A stretch of 64,000 bases of DNA. Origin: SYOC01 sp964441775. Lineage in GTDB: Bacteria; Desulfobacterota; Binatia; Bin18. A program made the translations under genes and the position numbers. A model generated the notes under the pieces. That model saw only the letters and a list, made by a program, of their open reading frames with translations, searched no databases and was not told where the DNA came from. Numbering within the stretch: the stretch's first letter is position 1; the number at the start of each line of letters is the position of its first letter. Below, piece by piece: positions 1 through 8,380 of this stretch. Where the stretch lies: contig CAYTVL010000010.1 of assembly GCA_964441775.1 (NCBI GenBank), forward strand, positions 85,854-149,853, in the 5' to 3' direction.

Positions 1-2
1 TT

Positions 3-362
3 TTGATCGATGGGCTCCGTGACTTCGGCCTCCTCAGTGGAGACACCAAAGAGATCATCGAAAAGGGCGAGCATCGAAAGTTTTATATGCACCGCACCAG
101 CCATTGGTTGGGAATGGACGTGCATGATGTCGGGAAATATAAAATTGGCGACACGCCGCGTGCGCTCGAGCCAGGCATGGTGCTGACCGTCGAGCCGGGG
201 ATTTATATTGCCGAAGATGCCGAAGGGGTGAGCGATCGTTTTCGCGGCATCGGCGTGCGCATCGAAGATGATGTGTTGGTCACCGCGAATGGGTACGAGG
301 TGCTGACGAAGGCAATTCCGAAAGAGATCGACGATATTGAAGCGTTGCGGAAGGGGGCGTGA
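3..362 (+). CDS. pepP: Xaa-Pro aminopeptidase, C-terminal part (5' end outside window)
   Basis: This is the C-terminal part of an M24-family metallopeptidase that removes an N-terminal residue preceding proline. The visible segment carries three of the five metal-ligand positions known for aminopeptidase P: the His in SHWLG, the Glu in TVEPG and the Glu in RIED. The two Asp ligands would lie upstream of the window. The frame is open to the left edge, so the first TTG at position 3 is not a real start. The TGA stop overlaps the ATG of the next gene by one base (TGATG), indicating translational coupling. Family assignment is firm because the spacing of HWLG, VEPG and RIEDD is typical of PepP. 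Confidence 0.9.
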   Translation: MIDGLRDFGLLSGDTKEIIEKGEHRKFYMHRTSHWLGMDVHDVGKYKIGDTPRALEPGMVLTVEPGIYIAEDAEGVSDRFRGIGVRIEDDVLVTANGYEVLTKAIPKEIDDIEALRKGA

Positions 363-778
363 TGAACAGGGGTGGACGTTGGGGAAGCATCCTCACAATT
401 TGTGTGTTGCTGGCAAGCGGAGGTTGCACGGTTCAGCAACAGCAGCAAGCGCTAGGGACGATCGGGCAACTGATTCCTGGAAGTTCGAATTCGGTTTTCA
501 AGTCAGACTCAGAATCGCATGACGTTGGAGAATCACAAACCGCCGAGACAAAGCCTGCTCCGCGCGTGGATCCCAACCGCGTGGATGCCCAGTTGGTTTT
601 GCAGACCTTGCAGCGCGCCATGAGCAATGACACCGCGCCGTTTTTGGAGTGCTTGGACAATCAAAACTGCCGGCCTGCCTTGACCGCGTACCTCATCCGT
701 TTACAGAAACAGGCGATGGGCACGCTGGACTTGCCGCCAGCGTATGATCGGTATGATCTGAAACGGGGAAAGGAATAA
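362..778 (+). CDS. putative lipoprotein of unknown function
   Basis: A protein of 138 residues with a basic N-terminus, a hydrophobic stretch and a lipobox-like LLASGGC ending near residue 20, so it is probably exported and lipidated. A glutamine run follows the cysteine, then a Pro/Glu-rich linker, and a C-terminal part with one cysteine pair (CLDNQNC). I do not recognise a family. I chose the ATG at 362 because it overlaps the pepP stop as TGATG; a GTG three bases upstream is the alternative. The link with pepP is positional only and no function can be inferred. Confidence 0.7.
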   Translation: MNRGGRWGSILTICVLLASGGCTVQQQQQALGTIGQLIPGSSNSVFKSDSESHDVGESQTAETKPAPRVDPNRVDAQLVLQTLQRAMSNDTAPFLECLDNQNCRPALTAYLIRLQKQAMGTLDLPPAYDRYDLKRGKE

Positions 779-787
779 AAAGGCTGA

Positions 788-860
788 AGGCTTGAGGCTG
801 TAAGGATAGACAAGTAAACCTCAGAGAAGCCGAGCTCATCTTCCCTGAAGCCTCAAGCCT
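788..860. repeat. 12-bp perfect inverted repeat between convergent genes
   Basis: The arm at 788-799 (aggcttgaggct) is perfectly complementary to 849-860, with 49 bases between. It sits between the ends of two convergent genes. It could act as a weak bidirectional terminator, but there is no T-run, and the wording resembles the other short intergenic repeats in this window. Confidence 0.55.
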
Positions 861-865
861 ATCGT

Positions 866-1183
866 CTATGACGTCTTCTGTGCGTGTTTCTGGAGATACT
901 CCAGCAAGATGGCTCTTTCCTCGGAGGTGGGCAGGGGCACGCTGCGCCGTTGCATTTCCATGTCCATGCGTTCGAGCATGAATCGCCACATCTCGGCGGT
1001 AAGTATGCTCGGGGCATACAAACGGTGACAGAGGGAACAGCGTTGTTGATAGAGCCGGGCGGCGGGAGATTCAGGTTCGGGAAGAGAGGCGTTGCAGCCG
1101 ACGCTAACGCTCAAGACCAAAAGCAGCAGACTCCACTTGCCATTCCTCCCTCTTCCCTTTTCCCTCTTCCCCATTTCTACCAT
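866..1183 (-). CDS. small lipid-anchored cytochrome c-like protein
   Basis: A protein of 105 residues with a hydrophobic N-terminal segment ending in a lipobox-like SVSVGC (Cys near residue 30), followed by a single haem c attachment motif CSLCH near residue 53. A Met-rich stretch (MWRFMLERMDMEM) is the likely source of the axial methionine. It should be a periplasmic, membrane-tethered monohaem electron carrier. The DNA for residues 1-15 is a purine-rich low-complexity tract (GKREKGRGR), so the true start is uncertain; ATG codons at 1183 and 1174 are both possible. It is 12 bases downstream of queD on the same strand. Confidence 0.7.
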   Translation of the reverse strand: MVEMGKREKGRGRNGKWSLLLLVLSVSVGCNASLPEPESPAARLYQQRCSLCHRLYAPSILTAEMWRFMLERMDMEMQRRSVPLPTSEERAILLEYLQKHAQKTS

Positions 1184-1195
1184 TCGCTCTTTGCC

Positions 1196-1681
1196 TTAAA
1201 AATCTTCTTTACACACCGCCGTCTGTCCGGGAATATCTTCGATCAGCACTTCGATGGTCTGAATGCTGTTCCCGCGCGCCTCACGCAAACGGGCGCGTAG
1301 CCGCCCCAACAAGTAGCGAGCGATCTCTTCAGAAGAGGAGTGGATGATCGGCAGCAAGCAGACATCTTGGCGGGGGAAGAGAAACCGCGTCCCGTCTTCG
1401 CAGCGAACAGCGACTTCGTCGCCTTGCTCCTCGATCGTGAGACAATCGCTTGCTTGCGGAAGCAGCGTGCGAAAATGAAGGTGCGCGCATTCTTCCTCGG
1501 CGATCTTCTTCAGCACGAGGAAATCAACGACATACCCATCGGCGCCTACGAGCCCGCCGACCCTAACCTGAGCTTGGTATGTATGGCCGTGCAGCGGCTC
1601 GCGGAAACCGCGAAACGCAATGAAATGCGCTGCGGTGAAACGCAGCATCTCTTTCCCGATCGAAACAGAGAAGAAGCTCAT
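1196..1681 (-). CDS. queD: 6-pyruvoyl-tetrahydropterin synthase / QueD family protein
   Basis: 161 residues of the PTPS/QueD fold, which binds zinc and acts on dihydroneopterin triphosphate. In bacteria it usually makes 6-carboxy-tetrahydropterin for queuosine. The zinc ligands are visible as the His in TAAHF and the two His of LHGHTY. The segment VVDFLVLKK matches the conserved V.DF..LK motif, and an HSSSEEIARYL motif lies in the second half. An insert (EEQGDEVAVRCEDGTRFLF) is longer than in typical QueD, so the exact pterin substrate is open. No other queuosine gene is in the window. Confidence 0.82.
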   Translation of the reverse strand: MSFFSVSIGKEMLRFTAAHFIAFRGFREPLHGHTYQAQVRVGGLVGADGYVVDFLVLKKIAEEECAHLHFRTLLPQASDCLTIEEQGDEVAVRCEDGTRFLFPRQDVCLLPIIHSSSEEIARYLLGRLRARLREARGNSIQTIEVLIEDIPGQTAVCKEDF

Positions 1682-1696
1682 AGTCGGTCCTCCGCT

Positions 1697-2650
1697 TCAG
1701 AGTCCTTGCAAAAAGCGCAGAATCAAAGCCGTTGTTTCTTTGGGCTTTTCCATCTGCACCCAATGGCCTGCGCCTTCCACGAGTTCGATGAAGCGCAGAT
1801 CATCGAACGCTTTGGGAAATTTCTCGCGCCAGTTAGGATCGTAGAGAAGCACGTCATCTTCCGCGCCAGCGGCGAAAGCGGCGGGCTGGGTGAACCGTTT
1901 TGAAGCGAGTTCTGGGGTGATGCTGTCGTTGGTCGGAATGTTGCGATACCAATTGATCGGGCCCCGAAATCCACTCCTGCGATACTGTTCTACATAATAG
2001 GCAAGATCTTCTTGCGTGAACCAGGAAGGGAGCTGCTTCGGCGTAAGCATGGTATCGAGGAGACCACTCGTTTTGGGGTGCTCCGACTGTTTCATAAAGC
2101 TGGCCGGCGGGGCGTCCGCAGAAATGGTGTAATAGATCGAGAGTAGACTGCGCTCCAGGTCGCGCTCAAGCTCGGCTTCGGCGACTCCCGGCTGTTGGAA
2201 ATAGCGGATGTACCAGAAGCGATCGTCCATGCCCGGCGGATTGATTCCCTCCGGCGACATGCGCCAAAAGGGCACAGACAAACCCATCACGGCCTTGCAA
2301 GTCTTTTCGTGCAACAGCGCTGTGTTCCACGCGGCGACACAGCCCCAATCATGACCAATCAGATAAAACTGCTCATGGCCAAGGGCAGGGGCGATGCCAG
2401 CGACATCAGCCGCAAGCGTGCGAATGTTGTAGTCGGCGATAGCAGGCGGACAGTCGCTGCCGCCGTAGCCGCGCTGATCGGGCACGGCCACTTGATACCC
2501 TGCTTCGACTAAAGGATCGATCTGGTGCCGCCAGAGATACCAACACTGCGGAAAACCGTGCAACAAAATCACCAACGGTCCTTTGCCTTCGACCACCGTG
2601 CGCAAGCGCACGCCATTGGTTTCAATCATCCGAAAGTTTCGCTGTTTCAT
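1697..2650 (-). CDS. alpha/beta-hydrolase, epoxide hydrolase-like
   Basis: 317 residues. The oxyanion-hole motif HGFPQ (31-35) is followed by the nucleophile elbow GHDWG with Asp101, as in soluble epoxide hydrolases and haloalkane dehalogenases, and the catalytic His is in GAGHW (His296). The cap region is rich in Tyr and Trp, consistent with the epoxide-binding tyrosines. HGFPQ rather than HGNP favours epoxide hydrolase over dehalogenase. A strong ribosome-binding site (ggaaggagat) precedes the ATG at 2650. No signal peptide is seen, so it should be cytosolic. It may act on xenobiotic or fatty epoxides; the substrate is unknown. Confidence 0.85.
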   Translation of the reverse strand: MKQRNFRMIETNGVRLRTVVEGKGPLVILLHGFPQCWYLWRHQIDPLVEAGYQVAVPDQRGYGGSDCPPAIADYNIRTLAADVAGIAPALGHEQFYLIGHDWGCVAAWNTALLHEKTCKAVMGLSVPFWRMSPEGINPPGMDDRFWYIRYFQQPGVAEAELERDLERSLLSIYYTISADAPPASFMKQSEHPKTSGLLDTMLTPKQLPSWFTQEDLAYYVEQYRRSGFRGPINWYRNIPTNDSITPELASKRFTQPAAFAAGAEDDVLLYDPNWREKFPKAFDDLRFIELVEGAGHWVQMEKPKETTALILRFLQGL

Positions 2651-2693
2651 AACCTATCTCCTTCCAGTCTTGCTCTGTTATTGCCTCATTGAG

Positions 2694-5600
2694 CTAGGGA
2701 TTGGTCATTTTTGACTTTTGCTCTTTGCCTTTTGATTTTTGATTTTCTTGCTGTAGTAGCAGTTCGCCTTTGAGGCGATAAAGTTCGGCCTCGTACCATC
2801 GTTCTCCTGTCTGCTCTACGATTTTCTGTGCCTCGGTTAACGCTTCCAGCCCTTCTTCAATACGCCCCGCCTTCCTATACGCCTCCACGAGTAAGGAGAG
2901 GTAATAGGTGAGATTCAGCAGTGCGCCTGTTTCTCGGAAGGTCGCTAGAGCCTGTTGAATCTGCGCGATGCCATTTCCGTACTCTCCCTCTTCTATTAAG
3001 GTCCAGCCCCGCACCGCTGTCGCCATGGCCAATCGCAAGACAAAGCCGTGCTCCGTCGCCAACGCAATCGCCGCCTCGGCTTTCGCTCGGGCTGCTTGCG
3101 GCTCTCGACGAAACTGATGACGACGAGCAGCAAAATCCAAAGAGACGGTCACATTAAAGGGGCGAGGCTCCTCTTGGGCCAGGTTCAGGGACATATCACT
3201 TTTTTCTTGGGCCTGACCTGCATACCCCAACCACCACAGGAGATCAGCAAAACTGGAAAGACCTACCATGCCTGGGTCAACCCCATACGACGACACAAAC
3301 GGGCGATGTTTCTGCGGATCGTAAAGTGCTAGGGCGCGCTCAAAGAGCGTCCGAGCGCGAGCCGACTCTCCAAGAGCGAACAATGCGCTGCCATACATGG
3401 CCTGAGCAAAAATTAGAAAAGGGGAATCAGGAACCTGGTGCGCCAGCTGGAGAAACTGTTCCCCTAACTCGCATGCCTTCTGAAAATCCCCCTTACTGTA
3501 ATATAGGCGCAAGAGCCCTGCAAATACTGGAAACAGTTGCTCAGAATCCTCGTTATCGCGACAGAGATCTCGCGCGCGCAGATACGTGGCTTCGACCTCG
3601 GGAGCCGTATAGCCTTTGGTGAGCACCAGAGGGGTCCCCAGCGCGAGTTGCAGGCGCAATTCGCGCTGATTCCGTTCCAGCGTCTGCGGCAGCGTGTTTA
3701 AGAGATCCAAGGCTGTCGTGAAATGGGCAATAGCATCGGCGTAGGCTGAACGCTCCGCGGCCTGCTGCCCCGCCTTGTGGAGATACTCGATCGCCTTCTC
3801 GGTGTTGCCGCTGCGCTGATAATGATGCGCCAACTCACTGTAGTGTTCTTCGAGCTTGTCTTTGTAGAGTTGCTCAATCGCTTGTCCCGTCTGTTTGTGC
3901 AGCCCTTTGCGCCGCTCAATGAGCACAGAGTTGTAGGCCACATCTTGGGTCAGGGCATGCTTGAAGAGATACTCGCTCTCGGGAAACGCGGGCTGTTCGT
4001 AGATGAATTCTTTACTCTGCAAAGAGGAAAGGAGCCGGTAGAGATCGGCTTCCAGTTGGGTGATGACCTGCCGGATCAGGCTCATGGGGAATTGGCGGCC
4101 AATGACCGCGAGCTGCTGCAGCAACGCTTTCTCCTCGGACGTCAACCGATCGATGCGGGCAGCAAGAATACCTTGGACAGTCGGGGGAATGTGGAGATTC
4201 GTTGGTAGGGGCGCAGCTCTTGAGCTTGGCGAAGGGTGCGCCCCTACGCTGGACAGCACGCCTTGTTCGCGCAACTCTTGCACGATCTCTTCCATGAAAA
4301 ACGGCGTGCCTTGGGTTTTCTCCAGGATGAGTTGTTTGAGAGGTTGCAAATTGTTTTCGCTCCCCTTCGCCCTATCCCTCTCCCCAACGGGGCGAGGGGA
4401 TTCTCCCAACAACGCGTCGAGGAATTCCTCCGCCTCGGCTTGCCCTAACGGGGCCAGACGCAACTGTGTGTAGTACGTCTTCTGCCCCCACTCATGGCGA
4501 TACTCGGGACGGTAGTTCGTGAGCAATAAAATCTTGGCGCTGGCCACGCTCTCACTGAGCACGTCGAGGAAACCTTGCGTCTCTCCATCAATCCAATGCA
4601 GGTCTTCAACGATCAGCACAATGGGTTGATTGAGACTCTCTCTCAGGAATAACTTCTTGAGCGCGTCAAACGTACGACGGCGGCGAATCTGCACGTCCAT
4701 CTGCGCCAACGGTGAGGGCTGCTCTTCAACGCCCAGCAAGGCGAACAGATACGGCAGCGTATCTTCCAAGCTGCGATCTAAGGTGAGGACTTTACCGTTG
4801 ACCTTCTCCCGCCGCTTGCGTTCGTCATCTGCGGTTTGGATGTCAAAGTAACTCTTGAGCAGCTCAATCACAGGCAGATAGGGCGAGGCTTTACCGTGCG
4901 AGACCGAGTAGGCTTCTAACACCAGACAGCCACTGAGGGAGAGGAGTTTAAATTCATAGAACAAGCGCGACTTGCCGAGCCCCGGCTCCCCCATCGCACC
5001 CACAATCTGCCCATGCCCCGCCTTCGCTTGCTCTAGCGCCCGCTGGAGTTGTTCCATCTCGCTCTGACGTCCCACGAAGCGAGTGAGACCCCGCCGAGTC
5101 GCACGGACTTGCAGCCGCGTGCGTAACTGTCCCACCCCCAGCACTTCGTAGATATTGAGTGAGTCTGCCACTCCTTTAATCTGCGTTGGCCCCAAGTCTT
5201 TGAACGCAAAGTAGCCATCCGTCAATCTGTGCGTGTAGGCCGACACCACAATTGCCCCAGGGCTAGCCAACTGCTCCATGCGCGCCGCCAGATTGGTGGA
5301 GTGGCCCACCGGCACGTAGTCCGCGCGCAGGTCATCTTTACGAATCGAACGCAGCACCACTTCACCGGTGTTGAGGCCCACGCGCATCAACAGGGGCGGA
5401 TACCCTTTGGCCCGCAGCGTGTCAGCATGGCGGCGCATCTCGTCTTGCATACGCAGCGCGGCGTACAGCGCGCGCTGGGGGTGATCTTCGTGCGCTAACG
5501 GCGCCCCGAACAACGCGAAGATACCGTCTCCCAACGCCTGGGCCACGTAGCCTTCATACTGATGCACCGCGTCCATCATCAATTGCAAAGCGGGATCAAT

Positions 5601-6038
5601 AATGACCCGAGCTTCTTCGGGATCGAGTCCTTCGATCAACGCCGTTGAGCCTTTCAGGTCCGCAAACAAGGCCGTGATCGTCTTCCGTTCACCGTCGGTG
5701 ATATGTACTGCACGGATACGTTCAGCTAAATGAGAGGGAGTATAGCTCACCGGGGGCCGGGGATCAGGGACCAGGGGTTGGGTGTTAGGGGTTTGATGTT
5801 GGAGGGAACTCAGGACTCGGGACTCGGGACTCAGGGCTGGCGCAGCGCCTGCCCAAACGAGCACCTTGCCGTCTTCGTCGACCGCGATACGCCGGGCGTC
5901 GATCAATTCAACCTTGAGATCTTCGAGCAGCTCATCGTCGAGGTCAAACTCGCGTTTCACGGCTCGATAGGAGACGCGTTCGCGTTGTCGCAAAAACTCG
6001 CTGACTTGGTCCGCCATCTCGGAGAACTTCATCTTCAT
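2694..6038 (-). CDS. class III adenylate/guanylate cyclase - AAA ATPase - TPR regulator
   Basis: A 1114-residue multidomain signalling protein. Residues 1-64 form a small helical domain also found at 58702-58884. Residues about 115-300 are a class III cyclase catalytic domain with metal-binding Asp127 (FADLKGST) and Asp171 (GDGIFALFG). An AAA/STAND ATPase follows, with Walker A GEPGLGKS (350-357) and Walker B IVEDLHWID near 480. The last third is TPR helices. It should make cyclic nucleotide under control of the ATPase/TPR part. At least four tracts look repeat-derived: residues 65-95, 544-559, 598-612 and the Lys/Gln-rich tail 1096-1114. All keep the frame open. Confidence 0.9.
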   Translation of the reverse strand: MKMKFSEMADQVSEFLRQRERVSYRAVKREFDLDDELLEDLKVELIDARRIAVDEDGKVLVWAGAAPALSPESRVLSSLQHQTPNTQPLVPDPRPPVSYTPSHLAERIRAVHITDGERKTITALFADLKGSTALIEGLDPEEARVIIDPALQLMMDAVHQYEGYVAQALGDGIFALFGAPLAHEDHPQRALYAALRMQDEMRRHADTLRAKGYPPLLMRVGLNTGEVVLRSIRKDDLRADYVPVGHSTNLAARMEQLASPGAIVVSAYTHRLTDGYFAFKDLGPTQIKGVADSLNIYEVLGVGQLRTRLQVRATRRGLTRFVGRQSEMEQLQRALEQAKAGHGQIVGAMGEPGLGKSRLFYEFKLLSLSGCLVLEAYSVSHGKASPYLPVIELLKSYFDIQTADDERKRREKVNGKVLTLDRSLEDTLPYLFALLGVEEQPSPLAQMDVQIRRRRTFDALKKLFLRESLNQPIVLIVEDLHWIDGETQGFLDVLSESVASAKILLLTNYRPEYRHEWGQKTYYTQLRLAPLGQAEAEEFLDALLGESPRPVGERDRAKGSENNLQPLKQLILEKTQGTPFFMEEIVQELREQGVLSSVGAHPSPSSRAAPLPTNLHIPPTVQGILAARIDRLTSEEKALLQQLAVIGRQFPMSLIRQVITQLEADLYRLLSSLQSKEFIYEQPAFPESEYLFKHALTQDVAYNSVLIERRKGLHKQTGQAIEQLYKDKLEEHYSELAHHYQRSGNTEKAIEYLHKAGQQAAERSAYADAIAHFTTALDLLNTLPQTLERNQRELRLQLALGTPLVLTKGYTAPEVEATYLRARDLCRDNEDSEQLFPVFAGLLRLYYSKGDFQKACELGEQFLQLAHQVPDSPFLIFAQAMYGSALFALGESARARTLFERALALYDPQKHRPFVSSYGVDPGMVGLSSFADLLWWLGYAGQAQEKSDMSLNLAQEEPRPFNVTVSLDFAARRHQFRREPQAARAKAEAAIALATEHGFVLRLAMATAVRGWTLIEEGEYGNGIAQIQQALATFRETGALLNLTYYLSLLVEAYRKAGRIEEGLEALTEAQKIVEQTGERWYEAELYRLKGELLLQQENQKSKGKEQKSKMTNP
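2697..2752. repeat. low-complexity repeat-like tract inside the 3' end of the cyclase gene
   Basis: On the plus strand this tract is built from repeated tttgactttt / tttgattttt units. Read on the minus strand it encodes a Lys/Gln/Ser-rich tail (QKSKGKEQKSK) after the last TPR helix. It resembles an intergenic repeat captured by the reading frame, possibly replacing an earlier stop. Confidence 0.45.
4205..4247. repeat. in-frame inverted repeat inside the cyclase gene
   Basis: An 11-bp perfect inverted repeat, gtaggggcgca at 4205-4215 and its complement at 4237-4247, lies inside the coding frame. It encodes a Pro/Ser/Ala-rich loop between ATPase and TPR regions, as expected of a repeat tolerated in a linker. 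Confidence 0.6.
4361..4407. repeat. in-frame palindromic repeat inside the cyclase gene
   Basis: The tract cctctccccaacggggcg and flanks resemble a widespread bacterial repeat of the form ccctctcccc...ggggcgaggg. It codes for residues about 544-559, rich in Arg, Pro, Glu and Gly, next to a poorly structured segment. Confidence 0.5.
5753..5845. repeat. tandem-word repeat tract forming the linker before the cyclase domain
   Basis: The plus strand repeats short words such as gggactcgggactcgggact and ggggatcagggaccagggg. It encodes the Pro/Ser-rich linker (residues 65-95) between the N-terminal domain and the cyclase domain. A tract of the same wording (cccgagtcccgagtc) lies at 59041-59130 in the same place relative to the second cyclase gene. 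Confidence 0.6.
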
Positions 6039-6189
6039 CGCCCCATTGCTTTCTCATTGCTCGGGTGGTTTGCAGCTTATCTGTGGATGCCAGTTTTCGC
6101 TATGACTAGGAGTTACAACGGGAAGGTAGAGTGCCAGGATATCCTCTCCGTTGACGCCAGGAAGCTGAACCTTTAGCTTTGCCCTGCTT

Positions 6190-7179
6190 ATGCTTACTAC
6201 ACGATTACCTGAGAGTATTACTAAACGTCTGCGTTTACCGTTAATCGCTGCGCCGATGTTGTCTGTGTCGGGGCCGGAGCTCGTCATTGCTGCGTGCCAG
6301 AGCGGTGCGATTGGCGCGTTTCCCGTCGCCAACGCCCGCACGGTTGAAGGGGTAGAAACCTGGCTCCAGCAGATCGAAGCCGCGCTTGCTGCGTCTGCCG
6401 AGACGCACCCTGAGCAACCCCCCGCGCCTTTCTGCCCCAACTTGATTATCAAGCGTGCGGAGCTGAAAGCTGAACTTGCATGTCTGGTACAGCACCGTAT
6501 CGAGATGGTGATTACCAGCGTGGGGTCGCCAGCGGAAGTGATCGGCCCTCTGCACGACATCGGTTGCCTCGTGTTTGCGGATGTCGCCACCTTACGACAC
6601 GCCGAGAAAGCGATTGCCGTGGGAGTGGATGGTCTGGTGCTTTTAACCGCAGGGGCTGGTGGACAAACCGGCTGGATGAACCCTCTCGCTTTCGTGCGCG
6701 CCGTTCGCCAGATGTACGAAGGACCAATTGTGCTTGCGGGCGGCATCACGGATGGCTATGCGTTGTGGACGGCGCAAGTATTGGGCTGTGATCTGGCGTA
6801 CATGGGTACGAAATTCATCGCTACCGAGGAAAGTCTGGCGGTCCCCGAGTATAAACAAATGCTGGTCGATGCCAGCATAGACGACGTCCTACTGACCCAA
6901 GCCTTTACGGGCTTGGATACAAACATGCTGCGCCCCTCCATTATTGCGGCTGGGCTGGATCTGGCCAGCCTGCCCGCGCGTGTTTCCGCCGAAGAGGCGG
7001 CAAAGAATTTCAGTCACGAAGCGTTACGTCCTGGTCCACGACGTTACAAAGATATCTGGAGCGCCGGACATTCGGTCTCCGGTGTAACTCAGATACTCAG
7101 TACAGCCGATCTCGTCGAGCAGACGTGGCGAGAGTACCAAGACGCTCGCGGGCAGACCGTCGGGCAGTTGCGATCCTAG
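6190..7179 (+). CDS. nitronate monooxygenase (2-nitropropane dioxygenase family)
   Basis: 329 residues of an FMN-binding TIM barrel. The N-terminal PLIAAPMLSVSGPELVIA is the family signature. GAGGQTG near residue 156 and VLAGGITDG near 180 are the phosphate/FMN-binding loops, and YMGTKFIATEES follows, as in class I/II nitronate monooxygenases. The enzyme oxidises alkyl nitronates to carbonyl compounds and nitrite in the cytosol. Some relatives act on 3-nitropropionate or as enoyl reductases, so substrate is not proven. The ATG at 6190 precedes LTTRLPES; it is transcribed divergently from the large cyclase gene. Confidence 0.88.
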   Translation: MLTTRLPESITKRLRLPLIAAPMLSVSGPELVIAACQSGAIGAFPVANARTVEGVETWLQQIEAALAASAETHPEQPPAPFCPNLIIKRAELKAELACLVQHRIEMVITSVGSPAEVIGPLHDIGCLVFADVATLRHAEKAIAVGVDGLVLLTAGAGGQTGWMNPLAFVRAVRQMYEGPIVLAGGITDGYALWTAQVLGCDLAYMGTKFIATEESLAVPEYKQMLVDASIDDVLLTQAFTGLDTNMLRPSIIAAGLDLASLPARVSAEEAAKNFSHEALRPGPRRYKDIWSAGHSVSGVTQILSTADLVEQTWREYQDARGQTVGQLRS

Positions 7180-7219
7180 TAAATCATCGCCGTGCAGCTA
7201 AGGGGCAAGCCGTGACTAC

Positions 7220-7330
7220 GTCATTCCCGCGCAAGCGGGAATCCAGGAGGCATAGCCACGGGCAAATGCATACTTTTCCTGGATGCCAGCCGCAGCTTGT
7301 CCTGAACGAAGTCGAAGGGCTGGCATGACG
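7220..7330. repeat. intergenic hairpin repeat with a second repeat family in its loop
   Basis: The left part gtcattcccgcgcaagcggg with atccagg faces a right part cctggatgccagc...gctggcatgac, forming a long imperfect hairpin. The right arm is interrupted by cttgtcctgaacgaagtcga, a word of the cttcgac/ctcagg family seen at 23813 and 39814. It looks like a composite of two non-coding mobile repeats. Confidence 0.65.
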
Positions 7331-7406
7331 GGGCTAAACCCATCAAAATCAACGTAGCGGACTATTAGAGCGAAGTTAAAGGAAGGAAAACAGTCCGCTG
7401 CCGCGT

Positions 7407-8273
7407 TCAAAGAGATCGCCAAAAATCTTCTAGCCCGCTTCGCCGCAGCGCCGTTGCTGGATCACCGAACGCAGCCTGATATTGTTCTGAAGAGAGCCCG
7501 GTGGTGGCGAGGAAGAGTTCTTTCTCAGTGGCGAAGGTGCTCTTGAGACGCCGGCCGAGGAGCTGGGCGAGTGAGGCATCTTCAGGAATCGTACTCAACA
7601 CATCCTGCATGCCGATACCGTGCACACCGCCTAGCAGACAGAACACAAAGTAGACGAGTTGATCTTCGTTCTGTTTGCGCCGCCAGGTTTCTGCAGCGCT
7701 CATTGGCTCGTGAATCCCGGTCTGTTGCCGCACGGAAATGACGTCATCCGAGCCCGTGCCTTCGACGCCTGGGGCTAAGAAAATGACGGCATGGGTTCCG
7801 TCCGTCAGCAACACGGGATGCGGGATGTAGTGAGGAGAGGTAAATCCTGTCAAGTCAAAAAGACAACGACGGTAGGCGACGATATCGTGCGCAACTTCTC
7901 CGTGAATTCGCCAGAGAAACTCGGCTACCCCATAACCACGCATGTCAGCCAGTTCGATGAGGCGCTGCATGACCTCGGGATTGTAGCCCTCACGCTTTGC
8001 CAAACGACACGCATCAAGCGCTGGGACGGTCAACGCGAGCGCTTCGACTCCTGCGGTTGTCGGCGCATCCGGCGGCAGCACGCGCCCTGTCAATGGCCAG
8101 GCTGGCGCGGCGATATCCATCGCGAGTCGGTCGCCGTAGCTCGACAATTTCGCAAACCCACGCCGGCAATTTTCTAAGGCGACCACACGCGCGTCTTTGA
8201 CCTGTAAGGCCCCCGATGACGACAACCCCGTACCGCTCATGAGCGAGCCGTAGCCAATCACTGTGATATTCAT
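7407..8273 (-). CDS. gamma-glutamylcyclotransferase-like protein (tentative)
   Basis: 288 residues. The N-terminal YGSLMSGTG motif (8-15) matches the YGSL nucleotide- or substrate-binding loop of the gamma-glutamylcyclotransferase/AIG2 fold. A later RLAKREGY segment is like the LDxxEGY region of that fold. The C-terminal 120 residues have no clear match to the family. No signal peptide or membrane segment is seen. The function could be cleavage of a gamma-glutamyl amine or an unrelated acyl transfer; I rate only the fold as likely. Confidence 0.5.
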   Translation of the reverse strand: MNITVIGYGSLMSGTGLSSSGALQVKDARVVALENCRRGFAKLSSYGDRLAMDIAAPAWPLTGRVLPPDAPTTAGVEALALTVPALDACRLAKREGYNPEVMQRLIELADMRGYGVAEFLWRIHGEVAHDIVAYRRCLFDLTGFTSPHYIPHPVLLTDGTHAVIFLAPGVEGTGSDDVISVRQQTGIHEPMSAAETWRRKQNEDQLVYFVFCLLGGVHGIGMQDVLSTIPEDASLAQLLGRRLKSTFATEKELFLATTGLSSEQYQAAFGDPATALRRSGLEDFWRSL

Positions 8274-8380
8274 ACTCTACTCACTTTACTGGATGGACAT
8301 ATACACAGAAAAGGCCCAGGAAAAGCCATTGTTGAAAAATCAAGGCTGCCGATCTAGGGTGTTTTCCAAGAGGTGTGCTC

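Noticed and set aside
1340..1903. Long plus-strand frame over queD and the hydrolase
   Set aside because: It spans two real minus-strand genes and has no family motif.
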